A DNA stretch of 64,000 bases, taken from contig NC_073746.1 in assembly GCF_029784135.1 (NCBI RefSeq), forward strand, positions 228,607,882 through 228,671,881, read 5' to 3'. The DNA comes from Toxorhynchites rutilus septentrionalis. Lineage: Eukaryota > Arthropoda > Insecta > Diptera > Culicidae. Position numbers and translations under genes: made by a program. Position 1 is the first letter of the stretch. Each line of letters starts with the position of its first letter. Under the pieces are notes generated by a model that made no database searches, was not told where the DNA came from, and saw only the letters and a program-made list of their open reading frames with translations. Positions 10,990 to 22,648 of the stretch are shown one piece after another.

Positions 10990-11284
10990 TTATGCTTAGT
11001 TGTTAGAAAAAATCTTTCTCTGCAGCAGTGCCCTTTTTTAGATGTATGGATGACTTGTTGGTTATTATATGAGCAATTCAGGTTTTTTTTTCAGAATTTT
11101 GAAAGAATATATTTTTAAGAAAAAAAAAAGAATGTGAATTTTCAAAAAAAAAAATTACAATGTATTTTTTTTGAAACAATTTTCTACATTTCATTCTTTA
11201 ACTAAAATTTTAAAGTCTCAAAGTTTTTTTGTTACAATTTTTCGAGAAAAAATCTCAGAATTTCAAAAAATGTCTGACTCAAAA
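10990..11284 (+). repeat. Repeat X, copy d (right arm of inverted duplication)
   Basis: It reads GTTAGAAAAAATCTTTCTCT, GCAGCAGTGCCC and GATGTATGGATGACTTG, and runs to GACTCAAAAACTATA at the pogo junction. It is the inverse of copy c. Confidence 0.7.
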
Positions 11285-11505
11285 ACTATATGGGAGAGGG
11301 AGGCAAGTTGGTGACATTAAGCTTTGGCGAGCCCTGGATCTTGGAATTATATATATTTTTTAATGTTGATGCTGATTCTTATAGCCTGAAGTGTTTTCTA
11401 TCATATTATCTATTGGATGGGCGAAAAAACTAAAAAACTTGTCCACCAAAAAACTTTGCACTAAAAGCGTCGAATTCGCCATCTTGCCTCCACGTGGAGG
11501 ATAGA
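11285..11505 (-). mobile_element. Right-end fragment of the pogo-like element, inverted
   Basis: It is the reverse complement of about 9040-9244: GGGAGAGGGAGGCAAGTTGG, then GGATCTTGGAATTATATATA, ending at GCCATCTTGCCTCCACGTGG. It shares the exact pogo/repeat X junction with 9244-9245, so it was copied with its flank rather than inserted separately. Confidence 0.75.
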
Positions 11506-11509
11506 CCCA

Positions 11510-11611
11510 ATTCTAAAAAAAACCCAATTCTATCAAAAGTACAATCCGGAAAATTCGTATACGAGAAGGTTATCGTGAATTTCGTGCCTGCAAGGAAACA
11601 AGCAGGATTCT
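11510..11611 (+). pseudogene. Tc1/mariner transposase N-terminal fragment, second copy
   Basis: Frames give STIRKIRIREGYREF, matching the minus-strand fragment at 10529-10665. The frame is broken by an A run near 11515. The gene continues after the LINE fragment, from 12878. Confidence 0.55.
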
Positions 11612-11624
11612 AAAGCAGAATTAT
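11612..11624 (+). repeat. Target site duplication, left copy (AAAGCAGAATTAT)
   Basis: The identical 13 bp recur at 12865-12877 and bracket the LINE fragment. They mark a target-primed insertion into the transposase remnant. Confidence 0.85.
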
Positions 11625-12864
11625 TATTTTTTTTTTATATAAATCGTTTATTTTTACAGGCTCAGTTACATTGGTTTAAAGGAGCCGAATTCTTAAGTAT
11701 ATGTTTTAAAACTATACATAAATAATTTTCCTAACACTATGGTTAGTAAGGTGGAAAACCGATTACTCGCGGTTTACTCGAGTTTAGAGGGTGACATCTT
11801 TCAGGAAAGGGATGGGATATAAGGGAATTGTTACAATGTTGATGATCACACTCGATTCTTAAATCTATTGTATATTTACATTTCAACTTATTTTACTGTT
11901 TATACCAAGGGGGTAAATCGCTCGCAATGGATGAAAAGGAGGGTATAAGGACATAGGTACAATCACACACGAAGATCGATAGCTTTAAGGAAAACATATA
12001 TTTGGGTCATGTAATCAAGGTCTAACCGAGCCAACCCATCTCTCACCGGTACATTGGGCTGTCTTCCTCGGGCCCGAAGGGAGTTTTCTAAATTCGATCT
12101 GGCGACAAGATATACCTCGCACGACCAAACAACATGCTCGATGTCGTGATAACCTTGACCACAGACGCAGAGATTGTTGCTGGCAAGATTGAAACGAAAG
12201 AGAAGCGCATCTAACGAACAGTGATTGGACACGGGAGTCGGGAGAAGGTGCGAATAAAGTCCCGACTCAAGTCCAGACTTTTGAACCACGGTTTGAGGCT
12301 AACCTTAGGGATAATCGAGTGAAACCACCGGCCCAATTCATCTTCGTTCCATTTGCGTTGCCAGTTAGCGATGGTATTTTTACGGACTAAAGAAAAAAAT
12401 TCATTGAAGGCGATTTGACGCTGGTAAATGTCGCCTTCAATCGCACCTACCTTTGCTAATGAGTCAGCCCTCTCATTACCCGGAATTGAGCAATGTGAAG
12501 GGACCCAGACAAAGGTAATGACATAACAGCGTCTGGATAAAGCACTCAAAATTTCTCGTATTCTCTCAAGGAAGTACGGCGAGTGCTTTTCCGGCCTCAC
12601 TGAACGGATAGCTTCGACAGAGCTAAGACTATCCGTTACAATGTAATAGTGTTCAACAGGTCGTGAGGCGACGCTGTCCAGCGCCCAGTATATCGCTGCC
12701 AATTCAGCAATATACACTGAGCAAGGATTCTGAAGACTGTGGGAGGTGCTAAAAATTTCGTTGAACACTCCAAATCCTGTGGACTCATTCATAGAGGACC
12801 CATCAGTAAAGTACATATTATCACAATTGATACCCCCATACTTTGAATCGAAGATCGTTGGAGC
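11625..12864 (-). mobile_element. 5'-truncated I-like LINE fragment, copy 1
   Basis: A minus-strand LINE tail flanked by a perfect 13-bp target duplication. It holds the RNase H and C-terminal part of ORF2 (11963-12838) and about 320 bp of 3' untranslated sequence. The 3' end is an AT-rich/poly-A-like tract at 11625-11640. Truncation upstream of RNase H is typical of aborted reverse transcription. Confidence 0.85.
11963..12838 (-). pseudogene. LINE ORF2 fragment: RNase H plus C-terminal Cys/His region
   Basis: Reading from about 12838, MYFTDGSS gives the first RNase H Asp, IAELAAIYWALDS the Glu, YIVTDSLSS the next Asp, and WVPSHCSIPGNERADSLAK the terminal His/Asp motif. RNase H would remove the RNA strand during retrotransposition. 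Downstream, LCVCGQGYHDIEHVVWSC is the Cys/His cluster common at the C-termini of I-group LINE proteins. Compared with copy 2 at 32105-32887, two extra bases near 12228-12231 shift the frame, splitting the ORF into 12211-12816 and 11963-12289. Reverse transcriptase and endonuclease are absent through truncation. Confidence 0.8.
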
Positions 12865-12877
12865 AAAGCAGAATTAT
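12865..12877 (+). repeat. Target site duplication, right copy (AAAGCAGAATTAT)
   Basis: Identical to 11612-11624. Confidence 0.85.
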
Positions 12878-13330
12878 AACAACAACAAGATTTTGACGAA
12901 GTACGAAGGATGCATGCTGACGAAACGCGCATGGATGACGAAATGTACGTGAAGATGGTTCTCATCACATACAAGACAATGAACTCGAATATGTGTAGGG
13001 AAAAGGACCTGCAGAAACGTCTCTTTCTAATCTAAGACTCATACAGATCCGGTGAAGTTTAAGCCAGATTTAAGAAGCTTCCACTGCAGTCGTTAGGATC
13101 TTCAGTGGTACCATGACAATGGGATCGATTACATTGAAGAAGACTTCAATCCCCCCAATTGCCCACAATTCCGCCCAATCGAAATATATGGGGCAATTAC
13201 CAAGCGGAAATTGAAGAAGGGTACCAATGTGACCCGGAATGCTGCAGGCATGAAGAGATCATAGAATAAAATGGCCGCTGAGGTTAACGAACAGAAAGTC
13301 CAAACTTTGATGGAGGGTATCCGACGAAAA
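12878..13330 (+). pseudogene. Tc1/mariner transposase, middle and C-terminal part
   Basis: It continues the fragment interrupted at 11611: ILTKYEGCMLTKRAW, then after frame changes LQWYHDNGIDYIEEDFNPPN, CPQFRPIEIYGAITKRKLKK and EVNEQKVQTLMEGIRRKVE. The PNCPxxRPIE block includes the catalytic Glu. The expected aromatic residues after PIE read IYG, so this is a degraded copy. The fragment at 9489-9687 is homologous in inverse orientation. Confidence 0.65.
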
Positions 13331-13690
13331 GTAGAAAATTCATCAAAATCTTTAATCGAATAATGGATTCAACTTTTCTATTAGTTCCGGAAAGAGCAAT
13401 AAATTATCTACATTTTGAAAATAAATCATTTTCATAAATTATCTGCAGTTATGTTACTTACCATTCTGTTCTGTTCTAATGTACCGCACGTCAGACATCT
13501 TCGTGGTGTTTAATACCGTAGTGTACTCTTCATCGAATAAAGAGAGTCTTCACGATAATCCAATTTCAGTCAAGTATAGCTTTTTCATTAAATTACTTTG
13601 TCATTTCTAACATTTTTAACAGTAAACGATAGAAAACTTTAGCCCTAACACTGCTTGTCGCTCGCAAATGATTGTGATAATATGCTAGTG
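13331..13690. other. Unique stretch, nothing recognised
   Basis: Ordinary AT-rich DNA with no frames, repeats or boxes that I can support. Confidence 0.4.
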
Positions 13691-15010
13691 ACCCAATTGC
13701 ATAACATTCTCCCATTATCTGTCAGTGTAATCGCTCATCGCGGCAAAAAACTGCATTTTTATAGTTAAAACACTAACAAAACTGTCCGCTCATCAGTATT
13801 CATCGTCTACATCGTCAAAGTGCAAGCAAAGCTGGCACCGGTTGATTTATTGGTAACTCCGCAGCTTTTTTGTAATACCGACCATCCATCGCTCCCATCT
13901 CGCCGTCCCTCGTCATAGCAGATCTACCGCCACCCCCCTACCCTTGCCGATCCGGCAACGTTTTTATGAATGAAACTAGTATATTGCACAACGTCTCCAA
14001 TGGCTGAGGGAAAAATCACTATTAAAAGCCACACTACTCTGCACGGCAACCCACGCGTATATTTGTCCTCGGCAAGGCGCTCAGCGCGCAAACCTATGAA
14101 TGAACGTACAATACGTGTAGTATCGGAGCACCCCGCCATTGATTGCCTCATTCGTGGTTTGTGAATGAATTTGCTCTTTCAGCATGGTGTGGATTCGGTT
14201 TGTTTTCATTTTCGAAGCTCACCTATTCGAGGTGAAGAGGCGAGTTAATGGAGAGGAAGAGAGGAAGTGTTGACTGAGTTGAGGGCATGAGGCCACCCCC
14301 TCCATAACTCTAGCGAAGCCCGTTTCCAACCGGAGTGCAGCCGGTGCTCGGCGAGGTGACAAGCGATTCGCCTTCAAATGTTTTGCCCATTAAAAAACCG
14401 TACGTAGGTGCAATAACTTGATAGATGACTGTGACAACGAGGAGACCTTTCCTCTCGCTTCTAGAGCATATATCCACACACCGATTGGATCAGCCTCCGG
14501 TCGAGGAAACTGCTGGTTATCTGGTCTTTCGAAAGGTACGGAACTTGGCACGGATCTGCACCGGAGCTCGTAACTGATATTTTTCAAGTCAAAAACAAAA
14601 AAAGGGGGGAAAACATGATGCCAACAGTTAGCGGAGGTGTTGTAGGGCAAACTTCATGACTCCCTCCACACATTCCTCTTCCTTCCCCACTATACGATAT
14701 GTTGTATGAATTACAAAACATCTTCGTCTCGCAAGCCCTTGGCCACGCGACAAGTTGTGCCTTTCGAGGCGAGCCTGATTTCATTCATAAATCGACTTCA
14801 TTCTGAAGTTTGTAGTAAAATCGATATCCTTTGCTGTTTCGCTCGTGGCGGGGATCGAGATCAGAGCGCAGCGGGGTTTGGTTATGAATGAAATATTCAA
14901 ATTCAAAGTTGTTCCAGCTAAGACGAGAGCCGATGTGGCTATTTAACTAGTTGGCTGTTCGAATGAATGTCGATAGATCCAAACGTTAAACTATTTATTC
15001 CGTCCGTTCA
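13691..15010. other. GC-rich island 3 with clustered ATGAATGAA motifs (candidate regulatory DNA)
   Basis: This is the most CpG- and GC-rich long block in the window. ATGAATGAA occurs at 13966, 14096, 14780 (reverse) and 14884, with the variant GTGAATGAA at 14161. The first is preceded by a T run, as at 731 and 1667. Frames of 60-90 codons exist on both strands but overlap and carry no family signature. There are no terminal repeats or target duplications. Enhancer or promoter-proximal DNA of a neighbouring gene is a reasonable guess, not shown. Confidence 0.3.
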
Positions 15011-17774
15011 TTTCAATCGTTTATTCATTGGGAATCGATTGACAGCGGAAACATATGCAGTGCTGAATGTTAAACATATGCGTTGCAAAGATGCATTTTC
15101 AATTTTCTAGCAAGACTTACTTACATTACAGCTTTGCTTTTTAGGTAATCGAACGTGAAAATTTTTGATTTTGAATCAGTGATTACTGATTGATTATTCA
15201 AAACTTCACAGTGACAAGGAAGTTTCCGAATGATTGATCGGAAATGTGAATGGAAATAATGATCAGCTTATGCTGTCACAAATCGATGCTAGACGTGATC
15301 GTGGTAGAGCATATGGGAAGAGCTTCGCATCCACTCACGCAGTTTTGCTTGTTCAACGTGTTTCGATTTCTATTGATTTACATATGAATCTGGGCCAAAC
15401 GAGCGATACGCTTTTATCCTTGTAACGAAATTGAATTTTGATTCTTTTCAACTGGAAGTTTTTCAATTTGCAATATCAGCATTTCGGATCTCAGTGATTA
15501 CGATACGGAGACGGTTTTCATCATACATAGTAGCTTCGATCATCACTTTATGAGAACGTCATGGCATAAATGATCGAAAATCTGCAATGTGCGCTCCATG
15601 GTGAAGAAAACTATTCTGTCTATGGGTTGATTAATTGACGATTAAAAGTTGTTAGTCCTTAAATGACAGAATGTTTGTTTCACCAGTGAAAGAAAAAATA
15701 TCCAACATTTTCCCAATGTTGAGTTCTCTATCCAACTTGAAATTAAGAATCTCAAGAAATTTTTTATCGATTTTTTTTTATTTTGAAGGTAATGTTAGGT
15801 AAGAATCCATTGAAAGCATGATTTAGAATCGACTGTTAACTCGTTGCTCGAAAGATCTACTGGACATATCAATAAAAAAATGCGAAAATGATTCTGCTTT
15901 GGTTTTGAGTTGTTTTTTTAAACTTTCACTATTTCCATATTTATATCATCTCAAAAAATTGAATTGAATTGATTGAAAAAAAATGAAGAAACTCAAATTT
16001 AAGTTTCAAATGGAACATCATTCTGGAGTCATTGGCTCCAGGTGGCGTCAAACGGTTCCGGAAATGTAGGCGTTAAAATTAAAGCGGGTATTTGTATTTG
16101 GTATTTTTGGTATTTTGAAGAACTAAGTGCTTCCCTGAGTGAAGATCATTTTTTCTTCTAACTATCTTACATCAATATAGACTCAACGCTGGTCAGTGGA
16201 AAACCTGAAGTTTTGGTCGACAAATGTATAATCAACTCAACTCCGGAAAAATTTGAAAAATTTGGAAATGTCAAAAAGTCAGTTTTTTTTCAAAGTAAAC
16301 TGCAGCCAAGAGTTGTACTCGGCTCGTGAAATTGCATGGCGAACATGATCCATCGACTACACACTGTATGGAGTGGTTTGCGTGTGTTCATATCTTCATC
16401 GGAGGGAAGTTTGAGGCTCAACAAGGGATTACAACATTGTGAGGGGTGATTCAAGCAGCAATTTCTAGATCTAAATTGGGTGCTTTTCTTCCGGGTAGGT
16501 TTGCTTTTCTGACCTACGAAGCAAATGCAACTAGTTTTGGTGGTTCGTAGTTTCACGGTTGTTTGGAATAAACAAAGTTATAAGAAAGCCCATTACTGAA
16601 TTAATTACCTCAATTGCGATTTTGTTGTTGTCATTTTTGAATGTTTTCATGATTTACCTGAAAAGAAATAAGATTTGTCCATTAGTTGGTACCTACGCAA
16701 TCATTGTTTTTTGTCTGAGAAGTATATACATTGTGTTTCAATATGAGTGACTTTTCCGTGTTTATTGAAGGACGAAGGGAAGAATCTTCTGATACGGAGA
16801 AATCAAATATTTTATTAGAAATTCCTTCCATTTTCTAGTTGTCAGAAAAACGTGGCTTTTTTCTAGTCACTATGGTCGTATGCACTTGGTAAACTCTGAC
16901 TGCATACTATTATCAGTTTTTGTTGATCAGTCAAAATAAATTTATGCCATAAACCTGGTTGTTTGAAACATTAGTGTGGTATGATAAACGAGGTCGGAAC
17001 ACCGACCATATATGACAGAACATTTCTATGTGACTGAATCATTAACTTCACTATGAAAAAATGAAGCTTTCCACACCGCTTCCGAATGCTCTTTATTCAT
17101 TGATGACATCCGAAAACCGTTTGGTTATGAAATTGAGAAAGTATCTGATTCAACTGAAACAAAATTTCAATTAATTAGGCATAAGCTAAACTACATCAAT
17201 TGACATGGTTTATTTTCATTGTGCAAAATACATTGAAGTAGCAGTGACGGTTTTTTACTCAATAATCAATGATATTATAGAGGGGGAGACACCAACATGA
17301 CAAAAAAGAAACATAAACACAAATTATCTGGTTTGGTTCAATCAAAATATAAAGAATCTAAAAAAGAAACAAAAAAAAAACAGAAGGCACACAAAATTCA
17401 TGAGATATACAAATCTGACGCCTCTATTTTTTTGAACATTTACAAAACAGCCCAACTCAACTGTTAAATGTGCTTTTGAATAATAGCACTCAATAACATC
17501 AAAAATTTAAAAAGCAATAGCATTACCTTCACTAAACCAGGAATTACTTAGGAGGAATTTGCAAAATCATAGCAATATTTTTTCAAGAAGTTTACATTGG
17601 AAAATCTGAGAAGGACTGCTAACTGGCAGTCATTTTTTAGATATCCAGACACTGATTTTAGTCTCATTTTTCTAAAATAATCCTGATTTGTACCTCATCA
17701 CTAAAAATCAACCGCAATGAGCATATTGGGCTTTCTACCAAAATTTTGCTGGTTGGACACTTAAAGAAAGCCGC
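15011..17774. other. Long unique AT-rich stretch
   Basis: No transposase, RT or host-protein signature in any frame. Open frames are under 90 codons (for example 15234-15425 plus, 16290-16556 minus) and low in information. No inverted termini were recognised. Confidence 0.45.
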
Positions 17775-17777
17775 TTA

Positions 17778-17935
17778 TGCTTCTTCTTCCTCTTCGATGG
17801 TACTTATGCTCCTAGAGTAATTTCGCCGTCTCTATATTATATTACTAGCGTGGCTTATCGAAAACACTTGTTTCAATGCCATGTAATATTGGTTTCACTG
17901 CATTTGAATCATGTATCTTTATTCTTCCACAATCC
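17778..17935 (-). mobile_element. Degenerate SINE body, 3' part
   Basis: CTTCTTCTTCCTCTTCGATG followed by a GTACTTATGCTCCTAGAG-like word and CGCCGTCTC parallels the better SINE at 46327-46600 (CTTCTTCTTAAGTGGCACT, then CCCCGTCTCAGCG). Both run into a TTCTATGCCA or CAATGCCATG word and a CATTTGAATC/CTTGAATGT word. The tRNA-like head was not found here, so this is a truncated, old copy on the minus strand. Confidence 0.5.
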
Positions 17936-18694
17936 ATTCCGAGATTAGGAATAGTCTTGGAACAGAAACAATGAAAAGTATACTAGCCACAATAAATTAT
18001 GTAGAGCTGTAAATGAAGATTCAGGATTCGTTATATTTTTACAGCAAACAGGCCCTACATATGGGGTTGTCCCGAAAGCTCTTGACAATTTTCAGGAGAA
18101 AAAATCAAGAGCATCATTTTTACAGATGGACATGCATGAATTAAATGATGTATGCAATACTTTGTTCGACTCAATATAACCATTCAACCAGATGTCAGTT
18201 CTGTGACACCTTCAACAAACTGAAAACTCGGTACGCAGTTTCATTCCTGAGATTAGCAGTCTGGGTTCAAGAGCGCCTTTTTCAACAATGTCGAAAAAGG
18301 TATTTCTGAATGGATTTCTGTATTTCTCTTTTATTATACTCATTACCTAAACCAACGGGCAAAGAGCCTTACTATACAATTCACAAATGAAGTCGCCAAA
18401 TATTTTATGCACAATTTAGGAGGTCAATTTAGGTCGCCCAAAATTGTAAATACACAAATATTTTCTTCCTGAGAAATTTCTGATAAATTTCCAGATTTTG
18501 ATTTTTATGCGTACTATTTTTTAAATTATTCTTGGCAACGCTTGCCGAATGCAAGCAATATTGTTCTTGGCTGTACATTTTGAAAAATAATTGAAGAAGG
18601 AAAATTGAATAAAAAAATTTACCAACGATTAGAATCCGTAGAGCGATTCATCGATTCAGTACGTTGTTTTGAAAACGAAACAACTTTAAACATA
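17936..18694. other. Unique stretch, nothing recognised
   Basis: AT-rich DNA without convincing frames or repeats. Confidence 0.4.
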
Positions 18695-19488
18695 GGGGTA
18701 GTGAGGGCAAATTGGTCATGGGGGGCAGAGTGGTCACCTGCTTGTTTGGTAGTATAACTATTGACTATAGATGTCGTATTGATAGTCACCTTATGTTTGA
18801 AGAATTTAATCACTTTTGAGCCACCCTGTACTTCAGTAGAGCTGTTGCATGTTAAAATATAAATAAAAACAGAAATTGTTCTCTCAATAGCCATTAGGCC
18901 GTAGTTCTGTGCGCATGGTATTTAAGGAATTTCTCATGAAATTCAGTTTATTCAATCTGAAATATTGGACAAATCATCAGTTTGGTCGACTGTTCACATA
19001 TTCTAGGAGAGGTGAACACATATTTTGTTTAATCTCAGCGATTAATTAGCATAGCATCCTTTTGTGGCTTTGACCTAGGTTTTTGTATGCATGAGAAAAT
19101 TTAAATTGAGACTCTAGGTGAATAGACCAAGCTTATTTCATACATGTACCTACTATATCGAATATGAATTGTACAAATTTGAACGAAAACGAACGAATAA
19201 AAACATAAATCTATAGAAATCTAGATAAATGCTTGATATTTGCGAGTGACCACTTTGCTCCCACTAAGTGACCACTTTACCTCCAAGCAAAAAAAAAGTT
19301 CGATTTTTCACCATTTTTTCTAATGATGAAAAATGTACTATTTTGATTTTTTATAGTAAAAGTCGTTTGCTATCTTGAACAACAATGAGTTGAACTATAA
19401 TATTCTTCGAGAAACGGGAATTGAAGCGGTATGTGGACGCTGGAAATGGGCATATTCCTTAGGGTGACCACTATGCCCCCACTTCCCC
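18695..19488. mobile_element. MITE family GTGACCACT, TA-flanked, 794 bp
   Basis: The left end after TA 18693-18694 is GGGGTAGTGAGGGCAAATTG, then GTCATGGGGGGCAGAGTGG. The right end is the inverse, CACTATGCCCCCACTTCCCC, then TA. Three further GTGACCACTTTGCTCCCA-like words lie at 19246-19285 and 19464-19486. There is no transposase. The TA target and motif arrays near the ends parallel the pogo-like element at 7921-9244. The 91-codon minus-strand frame 18619-18894 crosses the boundary and is chance. Confidence 0.75.
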
Positions 19489-19689
19489 TATCTCCTTTTC
19501 TCAGTTCAATCTTCTCTTAATGTTGCCATGATTATTTTTTCTGTATTGTTTCCATTACATGGTAACTGTGGCTTAATATTTATTCGAAATTAGCTGACTG
19601 TTAGTCGAAAACATAAGTTGGAAATTATATATTTGGTGTTGAATGGCTATCGCAGGGCTGATTTATGACAAATAAAATTACGAGAAATG

Positions 19690-20460
19690 GAAACACAAAA
19701 CACGCCATCCCACAAACAAGCATCACCTACCCTCAGTCGCCAAGAGCACAACGCTCACGCTATTATGTTTCACACGACGCCACAATAGAACAAGATACTC
19801 TTTTCGCACATTAGAACCTTTTCCCCTGGCATCGTTAGTAGCAACGGGTGCGAAAGGATCGCATTCCCGCGCGTTAAGTCTCTTGACTGCCTGCCTGCTA
19901 GCCTGGCCGACTGCCATACCAAGATGGCTTGTCATGGGAGGTGTTTGTTTTGATCCTCGCCTTTTTGCAGCTACCGTTCGCGCCATAGTTCAAGGAGTAT
20001 AGTTTCGTCCCGTTCGTGAGTACGGGTATGTTTACCTCGAGAACGTGGATGTGTTGTTTGCCGCCCACGGTTCGGATATTGTTATTTTCCACCGCGAATA
20101 GTACGACGAGATGGTGATAATTCATTCATCGTGCACTGGAAGAAAAGGAGTCGTGTGCTTTCATATTGCGTTGTGGAAAAACTGGCGGGAACACAGGATT
20201 CGGGTTTTTTTTCCTTCCTCACAGAATACAACCCGACGCACGGCATAGTGCCATAGTGCCTAATGACAATGGAAGGCAATAATCCATGCTCGGTTGCTCA
20301 GTTGCGAACACGGCGGAAGAATACGATGGCGCTCTTTATTATCATGTTTGTATTATGTTCCTGCTCGGAAAAGATGTTGAGTGGGCGTTAAGTATCAACC
20401 GGCAGACACAAGAGTCATTATATCATATCTTTGCACACTCCACGTAGAAAGCACATGAAA
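19690..20460. other. GC-richer island 4 (candidate regulatory DNA)
   Basis: CpG-rich unique sequence with a reverse ATGAATGAA at 20121-20129. Frames of 65-87 codons on the minus strand overlap one another in different phases and match nothing I know. Confidence 0.25.
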
Positions 20461-20909
20461 GCATACATTATTATCTTCGGTTCGGGTAATTGCAGAATTT
20501 AGAATTAATAGCTCATTCATCTCAAACGATGCTTTTTGGAGGAACAGCTTGATTTTACATTTTATGTACATATCTCTACATGCAGTAATAAATCAAAAGG
20601 TTTTTTTGCTCTTCAGGCAGCCTTTTATTTTAGAATTATCTCACAAATGTTCCTCTGTGATTCATTCGGAGTACTAACGAATTGAAACAGGTGAGATAGT
20701 TAAAATAAGCGATGTTCGTTTGTCTCAATTTGTGGATTGAATGTAATGGGCGTCCATAATAAAATGAATGAGAATTAACCAAAAATACAGAATCACGTGG
20801 AATATAGTACATCTTGAGCTCCAAAATTTGATAATAAAAAATGCCATCTTCTACAATCAGATTCGCTTTTGGAAAATTAGGAAGTGCGTTGATGTTGATG
20901 AATTTGCAT
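20461..20909. other. Unique stretch, nothing recognised
   Basis: AT-rich, no supported feature. Confidence 0.4.
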
Positions 20910-21480
20910 CAGCATTGAATTGGATAAGCAATCAAATAAATATATGTAATATCTCCTAGATAAAGACATGTTCTCCCCAACAGTTAGAATTGTCCTAGCC
21001 ACGTCCTTGCAACTGTCAAGGAAAGGGAAGGAATGTTAGTTTAACATTTACTCTGGAGGATGCAGAGAACTCTATAAGTTCTCATAAATACCTCAGGAAT
21101 TTGGAAAATGTGTTTGTCGGGAAGATAAGCCATAGGATACACGCAGTCGGTGTTACTGACGCAGGTAAAAAACCAACCTGCTGACGGAAAAGATAAGTGA
21201 AATCATATGATACTAGATCGTAGAATGTTAGGAATGCGCGTCAGATTTTCGACTGCTGTTCCATTAGATAGTAGCTGAATAAAAAGAATTAGTTTTTTTT
21301 AAATTATGATTTGATTTTAATTGATAAAGATGAAAGCCTGAGAGGATGCGAGTGCTTTAAGTATCAGTTCTGTCGTTAGTACAAACCCTTTATGTCTCTT
21401 CATCTTAACATTTACAAGCTCTGCCTGATGTACAAATGATAAGTAAGATATGCCACAGATTTTAACAAAATTGACGTTAT
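20910..21480 (+). repeat. Repeat W, copy 1
   Basis: It aligns along its length with 26002-26704. Shared words include CCAACAGTTA, GAATTGTCCT, CCACGTCCTTGCAACTG, AAAGGGAAGGAATGTTAGTT, GATGCAGAGAACTCTA and AAGCCATAGGATACACKCAG. It lacks the TTA/CTA microsatellite of copy 2. It is non-coding here. Boundaries are approximate because no target duplication was found for this copy. Confidence 0.6.
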
Positions 21481-22203
21481 AGAAAAGATAATTGTAAATT
21501 GGACATATAAATAAAAAGTAGAAGGGTCTGAGCCTAGAGGCACGAATGGAAACTTGACGTAGGTCTTTGAAACAATTTTGTAAATGCTCAGAAATCCGTA
21601 AATTTAGTTCATTCAATCTAAAATCATTCTAATCAACAATCTAATCCTTCTAATCTACTCCAAATGGTGGATCTAGAAAAAATATTTTTTATCTGGACGA
21701 AATCATTAATTATTAATCCTATTTTCAATATTAAATTTTTGAAAAAAAAATCAGATAGACATCCCAACATTAACACAAAACGTTAATATCGTTAGGTTAG
21801 ATTGGACATTTTCTAATTTGTACGAAATTATTTTTTTTTGTTAAGGTGCAGGGAAGAAAAGGTGCATCTTCTTTAAAAATTGCAAATTGTGTGTAAAAGT
21901 ATGTTTCTCACCCGACAATGCTGTGTGTAGTAATTTGATTCGCACAATTTTTCATATTTTCTGTTGGGGCTCGACTTAGATTTCATAAAATATCATATTT
22001 GATAGAGAAAAACCCGTGATGACATTTTGAAATTTTGCATTTATTCCGGTAATGATTGTCATGACAACACGCAATAGGCCAAACCATGGATTGCAAGCAA
22101 CGAACAAACATTTTTTCAATTTGTTTTCCCACTAGAAAATTATTCGTTTATCTCTTTCATGAATCTCAGTTTCCGATGGATTTTTCCTGTTGAATCGAAA
22201 GTA
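21481..22203. other. Unique stretch, nothing recognised
   Basis: AT-rich with homopolymer runs and no supported feature. Confidence 0.4.
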
Positions 22204-22648
22204 CACTGGAGTCGTTTTTTTAGGCGGGGGATAGGTGCTGCGTGAAAGAAAACCGCCTAAATTCCAAAATACGCGTGAAAAAACCGTGTTAATTTCAAAA
22301 TCAGCGTAAAAATAAACAGCGTAAATTCCACAATCCGTGCAAAAATCTAACAAACAGTAAATTATTAGTTTGATTAACTTTTTTTTTGCATGCTGCAATC
22401 ATGGTATCTGTTTCTCCTTTCATTTCCCAGCTACTAATCAGTGATACAATACAAACTTATTTCGTGAGAAGCCACATCAATTAGCATATTCAATCTGTTT
22501 ACACTGGGAGTTACTTTTTACGCGATTGATACGTGCTCCCGTAAATTTCGAAATCCGCGTTGAAAAAACCGCGTAAATTACGAACTCGGCGTAAATCCGT
22601 TTAAATTCCTAAAACAGCGTAAGAAACGTGTAAAAACTGACTTCAGTG
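22204..22648. mobile_element. MITE family CGCGTAAATT, TA-flanked, 445 bp
   Basis: The left end after TA 22202-22203 is CACTGGAGTCGTTTTTTTAG. The right end is the inverse, AAAAACTGACTTCAGTG, then TA 22649-22650. Between them, degenerate copies of CGCGTAAATTCCAAAATCCG occur in two clusters, about 22250-22345 and 22545-22625, each next to one end. The 88-codon minus-strand frame runs through one cluster and is not a gene. Confidence 0.75.
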
